Part shown: positions 17,363 through 24,806 of the stretch, in pieces
How positions within the stretch are numbered: the first letter of the stretch is position 1
Layout of the letters: the number at the start of each line of letters is the position of its first letter
Source of the DNA: Candidatus Peregrinibacteria bacterium
GTDB taxonomy: Bacteria; Patescibacteriota; Gracilibacteria; UBA1369
Length of the DNA stretch: 64,000 bases
Assembly (NCBI GenBank): GCA_003153355.1
Contig: PLYH01000002.1
Span: 173,350-237,349, forward strand
Direction of reading: 5' to 3'
The notes under the pieces: model-generated
Told to the model about the DNA's origin: nothing
The model's database searches: none
Seen by the model: only the letters and a program-made list of their open reading frames with translations
Position numbers and translations under genes: made by a program

Positions 17363-18457
17363 TTATTCCTTCACGCCTTTAAGTTCCGCTTCAATAAATC
17401 CGTCGATATCTCCGTCAAGAATCGCCTGAACATTGTGTTCCTCGTGATCGTTGCGGTGATCTTTCACCATCGTGTACGGATGCAGAACATAAGACCGTAT
17501 CTGATTGCCCCACGCGATCTCCACGCGTTCGCCTTTTAATTCGTTCAGTTCCGCGACCTGCTGTTTTTCCATCAGATCCACGAGTTTGGCATACAAAATT
17601 TTCATCGCGCGTTCCTTATTCTGAAGCTGGCTGCGTTCGTCCTGGCACGTCACCACAATCCCAGTCGGCAAATGCGTAATGCGCACGGCCGAAGAAGTTT
17701 TATTCACGTTCTGTCCGCCCGCCCCGCCGCTGCGGTACGTATCGATTCTCAAATCTTCTTTCCTGATTTCCGGCAATTGTTCTTCTGGAATTTCCGGCAA
17801 AATTTCCACGAACGCAAACGAAGTTTCACGGCTGTGCTTCGAATTAAACGGCGACTGCCTTACCAGTCTGTGCACGCCGCGTTCTCCCTTTAAATATCCA
17901 TACGCCAGGTGCCCGTTGATAAAAATCGTCGCGCTTTTAATGCCCACCTCTTCTCCCAAAGATTTTTCATACATCTGGACTTCAAACCCCTGGCGTTCGG
18001 CCCAGCGCACGTACATGCGCAGCAGCATTTCCGCCCAGTCCTGCGCATCCTTCCCGCCCGTGCCCGCATGAATATTCATGATCACATTGCACGCGTCGTA
18101 CTTGCCGTTCAAAAAAGTTTTCACTTCAAGTTTATGCCACTGCGCTTCGAGCGCATCAACCATCTGTACAAATTCATCGGCGCTTTTCTGGTCTTCGTCC
18201 GGTTTGATCGTCGGCAAAAGGCTCAAAAGCTCCTGACAGTCGTTCTGCATTTTTTCCCACGAAGCGATCTCTTTCTGCAGATCGTTCAGTTCTTTGGTCA
18301 CGCGCTGCGCCTCCTCCGGATGCTGCCAGAAATCAGGCTTTTGCGTGGCTTCCGTCAGCTGCGCGACCTTTTCGCGAAGCCCATACAGATTTACTTTTTG
18401 TATAGCGCGGTCAACCTCGTTTTTGATGGTTTCCAGTTTTTGCTTGGATTCGTGCAT
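17363..18457 (-). CDS. prfB: Peptide chain release factor 2
   Basis: The product (364 aa) reads UGA and UAA in the ribosomal A site and triggers peptide release. The codon-recognition tripeptide SPF is present (VRQSPFNSKH), as is the catalytic GGQ loop (SGGAGGQNVNKTSSAVRI). The N-terminal helical domain and C-terminal region are full length. The gene is a single continuous frame, so the programmed +1 frameshift that controls prfB in many bacteria is absent. Start at 18457 (MHESKQKLE) agrees with the family; the in-frame extension upstream is antisense to the flippase gene and is not real. Presence of RF2 implies that UGA is a stop codon in this organism. Confidence 0.95.
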   Translation of the reverse strand: MHESKQKLETIKNEVDRAIQKVNLYGLREKVAQLTEATQKPDFWQHPEEAQRVTKELNDLQKEIASWEKMQNDCQELLSLLPTIKPDEDQKSADEFVQMVDALEAQWHKLEVKTFLNGKYDACNVIMNIHAGTGGKDAQDWAEMLLRMYVRWAERQGFEVQMYEKSLGEEVGIKSATIFINGHLAYGYLKGERGVHRLVRQSPFNSKHSRETSFAFVEILPEIPEEQLPEIRKEDLRIDTYRSGGAGGQNVNKTSSAVRITHLPTGIVVTCQDERSQLQNKERAMKILYAKLVDLMEKQQVAELNELKGERVEIAWGNQIRSYVLHPYTMVKDHRNDHEEHNVQAILDGDIDGFIEAELKGVKE

Positions 18458-18468
18458 ACGGATATTAT
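18440..18468 (+). promoter_or_regulatory. Promoter of the flippase gene
   Basis: TTGCTT (18440-18445), a 17-base spacer and TATTAT (18463-18468) predict transcription from about 18475, 4-5 bases before the ATG at 18480. The promoter sits inside the 5' end of prfB, and the mRNA would be practically leaderless. Confidence 0.6.
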
Positions 18469-18479
18469 AACATGAACTT

Positions 18480-20075
18480 ATGTCACACTCAGCAGAGCAT
18501 TCCGCCAGCGACTCGCATCCGCAGGATGCCGATATGACCACCGCCCGCAAAATTTTGTGGAACACGGTTTCACAGATCATCGGCAAAGGCGTCATCGCGG
18601 TTCTTGGAATCGTCATCATCAAAGTCATCACCAACTATCTGGGCACGTCCGGCTACGGCGAATACGTGGCCTCTTTCGATTACCTCGCACTCTTCACCAT
18701 CATCGCGGACTTGGGTTTGTACACCATCGGCATCCGCGAGATGGCCAAAGACGAAAAAGAGATTCCCAAAATCATGGGAAACATTTTAACGATCCGCACG
18801 GCCTTCGCCATCTTCGTCATCTGCATCGCCGGCTTCGTAGCATTCTTCATCCCGCAATACCGCGGCACGCACATTCCTCTGGCCGTCTGGCTCGCCGGCA
18901 TCGCCGCATTCTTCAACCTTCTCACCAGCATTATTTCCGCAGTGCTCCAGGTGAATTTAAAAATGGAATACAACTCGCTGGCCTCCGTGATCGGCAAGAT
19001 CGTCAACATGTCCTATATCGTTTTCGTCGTCTATATTTTAAAACCCGCGAGCGTCGACACCGGTTTTTATCATCTCGTATTTGCCGGCATCATCGGCAAC
19101 GCCGCTATGTTTTTCGTCACCTGGCTCTACGCAAAAAAATTCAGCCCGATAAAGTTTCGCTTCGATAAAGATTTTGTGAAAGATGTGGTCATCAAGGCAC
19201 TCCCGTACGGAATTGCGCTCGTGCTCAACACCATTTATTTCCGCATCGGATCTTTTTCATTGTCCCTCCTCCGCACGGAAGCCGAGGTCGGCATCTATGG
19301 AGTTCCGCTGAGAATTCTCGAAGCCATCGGCATCATTCCTTTATATTTTATGAACGCGGTCCTACCCGTGCTCACCCGCGCCATCCAGCGCAAAGACGGC
19401 AGCCACCAAAAAATCATCCAGTACTCTTTTGATTTTTTGGTGATGGGCAGCATGCCGATCGTGGCCGGAGCTTGGGCTTTGTCGTACCCGATCATCGGCA
19501 TGGTCAGCAGCCCGGATTTCCTTTCCAACGCCGCCAATAATTTCACCGGCTCGGACACAGTCCTTCCGATTTTGATTTTCGCACTGGCCTTTTCTTTCAT
19601 CAGCAGCCTCTTCGGATTCATCCTCGTGGCCGACAACCACCAGATGAAAATTCTCACGCGCAACGTCATCGGCGCGGGCCTGACGGTCATTCTGGATTTC
19701 ACGCTCGTCCCGCATTTTGGCGTGCGCGCGGCCGCGTTCGACAACGTTCTCACCGAATGTTACGTCGCCGTTTCTTCGTACTTCATCGCCAAACATTACA
19801 TCAAATTCAAACTCAGTTTCAAAAATACGTTCAAGATGGCCCTCTGCGCCGTCGTCATGGCCACGCCCATCTCTTTCCTTGAACCGCTGACCTACAAATA
19901 CCTCCAGGAAAAATGCGTCTTCATCCTCATCCCGATCGGCATCATCATTTACGTCGGGATGCTTTTCATTACCAAAACCATCACTCCGGAAATGCTCGCG
20001 CTCATCAAAAAATCAAAACCGCTGCCTGCAGCGGAACAAAAAGAGATGCCGGATCACGACGGACTGGAAACATAA
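18480..20075 (+). CDS. Polysaccharide/lipid-linked oligosaccharide flippase (MOP superfamily, Wzx-like)
   Basis: This 531-residue integral membrane protein has about 12-14 hydrophobic segments, typical of Wzx/RfbX-type flippases that move lipid-linked glycans across the membrane. The N-terminal signature (ARKILWNTVSQIIGKGVIAV, then YLGTSGYGEYVAS and DLGLYTIGIREMAKD) is characteristic of the family. The start at 18480 suits the promoter just upstream; an ATG at 18534 (MTTARKIL) is the alternative and would remove an 18-residue polar extension. It is convergent with the 181-aa gene (2-base gap) and divergent from prfB. With murD and the other envelope genes nearby, a role in surface glycan or peptidoglycan precursor export is plausible. 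Confidence 0.85.
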   Translation: MSHSAEHSASDSHPQDADMTTARKILWNTVSQIIGKGVIAVLGIVIIKVITNYLGTSGYGEYVASFDYLALFTIIADLGLYTIGIREMAKDEKEIPKIMGNILTIRTAFAIFVICIAGFVAFFIPQYRGTHIPLAVWLAGIAAFFNLLTSIISAVLQVNLKMEYNSLASVIGKIVNMSYIVFVVYILKPASVDTGFYHLVFAGIIGNAAMFFVTWLYAKKFSPIKFRFDKDFVKDVVIKALPYGIALVLNTIYFRIGSFSLSLLRTEAEVGIYGVPLRILEAIGIIPLYFMNAVLPVLTRAIQRKDGSHQKIIQYSFDFLVMGSMPIVAGAWALSYPIIGMVSSPDFLSNAANNFTGSDTVLPILIFALAFSFISSLFGFILVADNHQMKILTRNVIGAGLTVILDFTLVPHFGVRAAAFDNVLTECYVAVSSYFIAKHYIKFKLSFKNTFKMALCAVVMATPISFLEPLTYKYLQEKCVFILIPIGIIIYVGMLFITKTITPEMLALIKKSKPLPAAEQKEMPDHDGLET

Positions 20076-20077
20076 AA

Positions 20078-20623
20078 TTATTCCGCAGGCACCGTCCCTT
20101 GCAGAATATCCGTCAGCGTCCTTGCCAGACGGTCCCGGAGCGTCTGTTGAGTGACGCCCACCGTAATCGCACCCAGCTCTTTCCCCTGAAGCATGACCTG
20201 TTTTGGTCCATCGGGATTTTCCTGTTTTGATTTGAAAAATTTCGTGTGAGCCCATTGCTCGTCAAACACCAAAAGCGGGATGACTCTTTCCTGAAGGCGG
20301 TTGTGGCGATCCATCAGACGCACGCCGTCGCGTAAAGCATGAATGCTCGTATGGGGAACCATCACGGTCGTGGCCTCAATGATTGCGAGAATAATGTCAT
20401 CCGTCCGGTGAGCAAGATCGGCTAAAAATGTCCGGAAAGATTCGCCGTCTTCATAAAGCGGCTTCCGCGCATGAGGAAGCAAATCGCTCACAACTTCGGC
20501 ATATGCTTTATTGTCTGCATATGGACCGCTCCGTAAAAACATCGCCGTATGCTGGATGCTTTTCTGGGGAACTTTTGTGATCACCCTTTGAGGATTCCAT
20601 TTATCTTTAGAAATTTCCGCCAT
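20078..20623 (-). CDS. Conserved hypothetical protein (181 aa)
   Basis: I do not recognise this protein. It is soluble, mixed alpha/beta, and rich in His and Arg (HTAMFLRSGPYADN, PHARKPLYEDGESFRTFLAD). A central hydrophobic stretch (DDIILAIIEATTVMVPHTSI) looks like a buried beta-alpha unit rather than a membrane span. It follows murD on the same strand after a 52-nt gap and may be transcribed with it. Confidence 0.65.
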   Translation of the reverse strand: MAEISKDKWNPQRVITKVPQKSIQHTAMFLRSGPYADNKAYAEVVSDLLPHARKPLYEDGESFRTFLADLAHRTDDIILAIIEATTVMVPHTSIHALRDGVRLMDRHNRLQERVIPLLVFDEQWAHTKFFKSKQENPDGPKQVMLQGKELGAITVGVTQQTLRDRLARTLTDILQGTVPAE

Positions 20624-20675
20624 GCCGTTGAGAAAGAATACCGGCGCGAGAAATTACATCTAAAGCCACATGCCG

Positions 20676-22082
20676 TCAAATAAATGATTGTGCGAGCTGT
20701 TTAAATTTATCTCCCCGCTCCTTATAATTTTTGAACATGTCAAAGCTCGCAGCCGCTGGTGAAAGAATAACAACATCACCCGGCACAGCTTTATCGTGAG
20801 CCGCTTTCACGGCGTCTTCAAACGTTGAGCAATGAACGATTTCCAGCGGAGTATGCCGGCCCTGTCCGCCGATTTTTGCGTCGCCTCCGACTCCCAGCCC
20901 ACGTGAATTCAAAGTTGTCTCCGCGCTCATGAGTGCTTTATGCATTCTTTCTGCCATCGCGCCCGGACCTTTTCCGCACAACACTACGCACTTTAAATTT
21001 TGCGCTTGCTGCAAGGCAATTCCCCAGTCCGTATAGTCGGCGCCCTTTTCGCTTCCGCCGGCAATCAAAATGACGGGTTTTTCAAACGCTCTCACCGCGG
21101 CGATGGAAGTTTCTGGCGTGGTTGAAATTGAATCATCAAAATATCGCACATCATTCACGACCGCAACTTCCTCAAGTCTGTGCGGCAACCCTTTGAACGT
21201 TGTTAAAACTTTCTGAATCTGCGGAATTGCAACTTCAAAATGCCGTGCCACCGCAACAGCCGGTAAAATATTTTCAAAATGATGTTTGCCAATGATCGCA
21301 ACCTTGGAAGAGTTCAGAATAAGTTCGCATTTCACGCCCGCGCAGTTCACGATCATCGGCCCGGACAAATGCACGCCATCCCCTCCGCCTTCAACCGTAC
21401 TTACAAAAATTTTCTTGGCCGGCGTCTGTTTTTCATAATATTCAGAAGACTCATAATCATGATTCAAAATCACCAGGTCTTCCGGTTTCTGATGTTTCAC
21501 GATCGCGGCTTTCGCTTCCCAATACTCATCCATGTCATTGTGATAGTCCAGATGATCCGTCGTTACTCCCAACAAAACCGCGACCTGCGGACTGCGGTCG
21601 CAATCCTGCAATTGGAAACTGGAAAGTTCCAAAACCACCAGAGAATCTTTTTTCAAAACATCCAGAAATTTCACAGCAGGTTCGCCGATGTTCCCGCCCA
21701 GATAAACATCTTTGCCAGCCTCTTTGAGCATCAGATAAATCAAAGTTGAAGTCGTCCCTTTTCCTTTTGTTCCGGTCACGCCGATGACGGGACACGGACA
21801 CATTTCCAAAAAATATCGCGTTGCGCTCGTTAATTTCGATTTCAAAGCGCCAAGTTTTTTCACATCAATGCCCGGACTCCTGAAAATAATTTCGCACTCG
21901 TTCGCGCGCGACAAATAATCCGCTCCAAAAAAGTTTTTCACACCCACGGGCACTTCAATCTTCAATTCAGCATTCTGGTCATAGAGAGTCACGTCGCTGA
22001 ATCCGTGCGCAGCCAAATACTTCACGGTTTCCATTCCTTCAACGCCCGCGCCCAGCACACCGATCTTTGTTGTCTTATCCAT
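20676..22082 (-). CDS. murD: UDP-N-acetylmuramoyl-L-alanine:D-glutamate ligase
   Basis: This Mur ligase (468 aa) adds D-glutamate to UDP-MurNAc-L-Ala in the cytoplasmic stage of peptidoglycan synthesis. An N-terminal Rossmann-like domain (IGVLGAGVEGMETVKYLA) is followed by the ATP-binding P-loop GVTGTKGKGTTST (101-113), the central motif LGVTTDHLDYHNDMDEYWEAK, and the C-terminal HRLEEV and DDSISTTPETSIAA motifs. The last is the signature for MurD rather than MurC/E/F. With murI at 57721 (D-Glu supply) and murB at 32928, it supports a complete muropeptide pathway in the genome. An ATG start is at 22082, with no Shine-Dalgarno. Confidence 0.92.
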   Translation of the reverse strand: MDKTTKIGVLGAGVEGMETVKYLAAHGFSDVTLYDQNAELKIEVPVGVKNFFGADYLSRANECEIIFRSPGIDVKKLGALKSKLTSATRYFLEMCPCPVIGVTGTKGKGTTSTLIYLMLKEAGKDVYLGGNIGEPAVKFLDVLKKDSLVVLELSSFQLQDCDRSPQVAVLLGVTTDHLDYHNDMDEYWEAKAAIVKHQKPEDLVILNHDYESSEYYEKQTPAKKIFVSTVEGGGDGVHLSGPMIVNCAGVKCELILNSSKVAIIGKHHFENILPAVAVARHFEVAIPQIQKVLTTFKGLPHRLEEVAVVNDVRYFDDSISTTPETSIAAVRAFEKPVILIAGGSEKGADYTDWGIALQQAQNLKCVVLCGKGPGAMAERMHKALMSAETTLNSRGLGVGGDAKIGGQGRHTPLEIVHCSTFEDAVKAAHDKAVPGDVVILSPAAASFDMFKNYKERGDKFKQLAQSFI

Positions 22083-22156
22083 ATCTTCTGGCTTATATGC
22101 CTGAAAATGATATACTCAACCTACTGAATTGAAAAGCGCTCATACACGAACCCGGC

Positions 22157-22185
22157 TTCAAAAATGACCCAGAGTGTGTTATACT
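22157..22185 (+). promoter_or_regulatory. Promoter of the RNase J gene
   Basis: TGTTATACT (22177-22185) is an extended -10. TTCAAA (22157-22162) at 17 bases is a weak -35. The expected start is near 22192, giving a leader of about 70 nt. Confidence 0.65.
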
Positions 22186-22204
22186 GATGTGATCATTAAA
22201 TATT

Positions 22205-22223
22205 CGCAAGGTGGCGTCCTGCG
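22205..22223 (+). other. Hairpin in the RNase J leader
   Basis: CGC-A-AGG (22205-22211) can pair with CCTGCG (22218-22223) around a 6-base loop, with one bulged A. It lies in the leader between the promoter and the ATG at 22263. It could serve autoregulation by the nuclease, which is inference. Confidence 0.35.
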
Positions 22224-22262
22224 GATAAATAATAAAACAATATTACTTAAATTTTTCGTTAA

Positions 22263-24620
22263 ATGAACGATGAACAACAAGGGCAAACCCCTGGTGGGGA
22301 TAAGCTGGATCAATGGATCGAGCAGAACCTCCATACGGATGCGAATAAAGCGCAGCCTGCTCCTGCTCAGGAGCAAAAACCAAAAACAGAGCAAACTCAA
22401 AAACCTGCCGGAGCACAACCTGCTTCCGCCGGAACTACTCAAGCCGCAAGCGCACCTGCCACAGGTGCGCAAAGCGCCCACGCGGGCCATACGCCGCCCG
22501 CCGCGAATACACCTCAGGCAGGAGCACCTGTAACCGGCACAGCCGGAGCACAGCAAGCGCCAAAAACCCATAAGCCCGCGCAAGCGAACACGCACACTCC
22601 AGGCTCACGTCCTGCGCACCACCGCCCCGCGTACCGCCCGAACAACACGCGCAGGCCTTTTAACGGTAACCAAAAAATGGCCGCGCCAGGCCAAAAAAAC
22701 GTTGCTCCTAAAAGCCCGCACGCCACTGGGGCAGCAGGTACGCATCCGTCTCATGCTCCGCATGCAGCCAGTGCGCACGCTACAAACACTCACGCCGCAT
22801 CGCAGCCGATCCAACCCAAAAAGAAATTCCTGGGAATTTTCGGAGGGCGCGATAAAAACACCGGCCACAGTTCGCACCCAACCACACAGGTAAAAACTAT
22901 CCCGGCAGTCTCGCCCTTTGCGGCAAGACCTGCTATTAAAGGCAACTACCGCGGCAAACTGCGTCTCATCCCGGTCGGCGGACTCGATGAAGTCGGCAAG
23001 AACTGCATGATTTTGGAATACGACAAAGATATCATCCTCATCGATCTGGGTTTCCAGTTCCCCGAAGAGGATATGCTCGGTGTTGATTATGTGATTCCTG
23101 ATCTCAGCTACCTCGACGACAAAATCGACCGCATTAAAGGTATCGTCATTACGCACGGACATCTGGATCACGTCGGTGGACTTCCTTATGTTCTGCCGAA
23201 ACTCAAATTCCCTCCGATTTTCGCGACCAAACTTACGAATGGTCTCGTGGAAAAACGTCTGGAAGAGTTCGGACAGATGGGCCAGGCCAAGCTCCGCAAC
23301 ATCACCAAAGACGACGTCATTCAGCTCGGACAGTTTAACGTCAGCTTTTTCCACGTGAACCACAGCATCCCTGATGCCGTGGGCATCGTGGTGAAAACTC
23401 CTGCCGGCAACATCGTCCACACCGGTGATTTCAAATTCGATTTCACCCCTTCAGGCGATCAGGCTCCTCCGGATTTCGCGCGCATCGCCACGCTCGCGAA
23501 CCAGGACATCGCCGCGCTCTTCATCGATTCCACCAACGCACTCAAGCCGGGCTACACCATCTCCGAAAAAAAGGTGGGAGCATCGCTTGAGAACGTCATC
23601 AAGAACACCGAAGGAAGAGTCGTGATTGCGTCTTTCTCAAGCCAGATCGGCCGCATCCAGCAAATCGTCAATTACGCCAAAAAATACGGCCGCACTGTTT
23701 TTATCAGCGGACGAAGTTTGGCGGACAATATTTTTATATCTTCCAAACTCGGATACCTCAAAGTCCCTCAGGGACTCGTTCAGGATATCCGTAAAATGGG
23801 AAAAATTCCCGAAAACAAAGTCATCATTCTGACCACCGGAAGCCAGGGCGAACCAACCTCAGCGCTCACGCGCATCGCTTTGGAAGACCATCCGAACGTG
23901 AAGGTGAAAAAAGGCGACACCATCGTGCTTTCATCTTCGCCGATTCCGGGCAACGAACGCGCGGTAACTTCCGTGACGAACAATCTCTGCAAACTCGGCG
24001 CGCACATCATTAACAATCAGATTATGGATGTGCATACTTCAGGTCATGCCCAGCAGGAAGATCTCAAACTCATGATGAACCTGGTAAAAGCCAAAAACGT
24101 CGTGCCGGTGCATGGTGAATATTACATGCGCTACGGGAACAAAGAAGTAGCCATGTCTATCGGATATCCCGAAAAAAACGCCATCATGGTTGAAAACGGC
24201 GGCGTCATCGAAGTCGAAAACGGCGAAGCCAAAGCCACCGGAGAAACCGTTGAAACGAAATACATTTTAATTGACGGTCTCGGCGTCGGCGATATTGGCG
24301 CACAGGTCATTATGGACCGCCAGACTCTGGCCGAAAACGGCGTACTGATCCTGGTCGTGAGCATCGACGAAAAAACCCGCAAAGTCAAAAAGGACGTCGA
24401 CATTATTTCACGCGGCTTTATCTACATGAAAGAGTCGGAAGAGCTCGTGAAATCTATCAGTGATTTGGCCCGCGACTCCTACAACAAAGTGCTCGATAAA
24501 CGCGGTGGCGACACCAAACGCGGCGACATTAAAAAGTACATCAAGGAAACCGTGGACAAGTTCGTTCACCAGAAAATTGAACGCCATCCGCTGGTCCTGC
24601 CGATCATTATTGAGCAGTAA
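22263..24620 (+). CDS. rnj: Ribonuclease J with long low-complexity N-terminal extension
   Basis: The product (785 aa) is an RNase J, a metallo-beta-lactamase/beta-CASP enzyme with 5'-3' exo- and endonuclease activity in RNA decay and maturation. The catalytic domain starts near residue 228 (KLRLIPVGGLDEVGKNCMI). The zinc motif THGHLDHVGG is at 297-306, and later family motifs HTGDFKFD, ASFSSQIGRIQQI, LTTGSQGEP and HTSGHAQQEDL are all present. The first ~220 residues are an Ala/Pro/His/Gln-rich, almost strand-free extension ending in a basic patch (QPKKKFLGIFGGRDKN). It nearly doubles the usual N-terminus and may bind RNA or drive condensate formation; that is inference. Start 22263 agrees with the promoter and is the only good upstream start. 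Confidence 0.93.
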   Translation: MNDEQQGQTPGGDKLDQWIEQNLHTDANKAQPAPAQEQKPKTEQTQKPAGAQPASAGTTQAASAPATGAQSAHAGHTPPAANTPQAGAPVTGTAGAQQAPKTHKPAQANTHTPGSRPAHHRPAYRPNNTRRPFNGNQKMAAPGQKNVAPKSPHATGAAGTHPSHAPHAASAHATNTHAASQPIQPKKKFLGIFGGRDKNTGHSSHPTTQVKTIPAVSPFAARPAIKGNYRGKLRLIPVGGLDEVGKNCMILEYDKDIILIDLGFQFPEEDMLGVDYVIPDLSYLDDKIDRIKGIVITHGHLDHVGGLPYVLPKLKFPPIFATKLTNGLVEKRLEEFGQMGQAKLRNITKDDVIQLGQFNVSFFHVNHSIPDAVGIVVKTPAGNIVHTGDFKFDFTPSGDQAPPDFARIATLANQDIAALFIDSTNALKPGYTISEKKVGASLENVIKNTEGRVVIASFSSQIGRIQQIVNYAKKYGRTVFISGRSLADNIFISSKLGYLKVPQGLVQDIRKMGKIPENKVIILTTGSQGEPTSALTRIALEDHPNVKVKKGDTIVLSSSPIPGNERAVTSVTNNLCKLGAHIINNQIMDVHTSGHAQQEDLKLMMNLVKAKNVVPVHGEYYMRYGNKEVAMSIGYPEKNAIMVENGGVIEVENGEAKATGETVETKYILIDGLGVGDIGAQVIMDRQTLAENGVLILVVSIDEKTRKVKKDVDIISRGFIYMKESEELVKSISDLARDSYNKVLDKRGGDTKRGDIKKYIKETVDKFVHQKIERHPLVLPIIIEQ

Positions 24621-24678
24621 TCCACTGTAATAATTCTTCAAAAACTGCTCAAGGCTAAGGCCGGATGCAGTTTTAAGC

Positions 24679-24714
24679 AAAAACTGCCTTTACCCTAGCG
24701 GAAGGGCAGTTTTT
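24679..24714 (+). terminator. Terminator after RNase J
   Basis: AAAACTGCC (from 24680) pairs with GGCAGTTTT (to 24713) around a GC-containing loop. A T tract follows within the descending arm. Confidence 0.8.
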
Positions 24715-24748
24715 AAAATGCCCCCAAAAGAAAATAGCGATAAGCCTA

Positions 24749-24776
24749 TTGACAAAACATATTTAAGTGTTAAACT
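24749..24776 (+). promoter_or_regulatory. Promoter of the FHA-like giant gene
   Basis: A perfect TTGACA (24749-24754), a 16-base spacer and TAAACT (24771-24776) with an upstream TG make an extended -10. Transcription would start near 24783, about 24 nt before the ATG at 24807. Confidence 0.8.
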
Positions 24777-24806
24777 AACGGACCAACGTTTTAATAAGGG
24801 TACATT

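Noticed and set aside
17363-18457. Programmed frameshift in prfB
   Set aside because: There is no in-frame TGA near codon 25 and no slippery CTTTGA-like site; the frame is continuous.
18458-18634. 59-residue N-terminal extension of RF2
   Set aside because: It lies antisense to the start of the flippase gene and is absent from the family.
22605-23420. 271-aa antisense frame in the RNase J gene
   Set aside because: It is the mirror of the His/Ala-rich extension and beta-lactamase domain; no start signal or domain.
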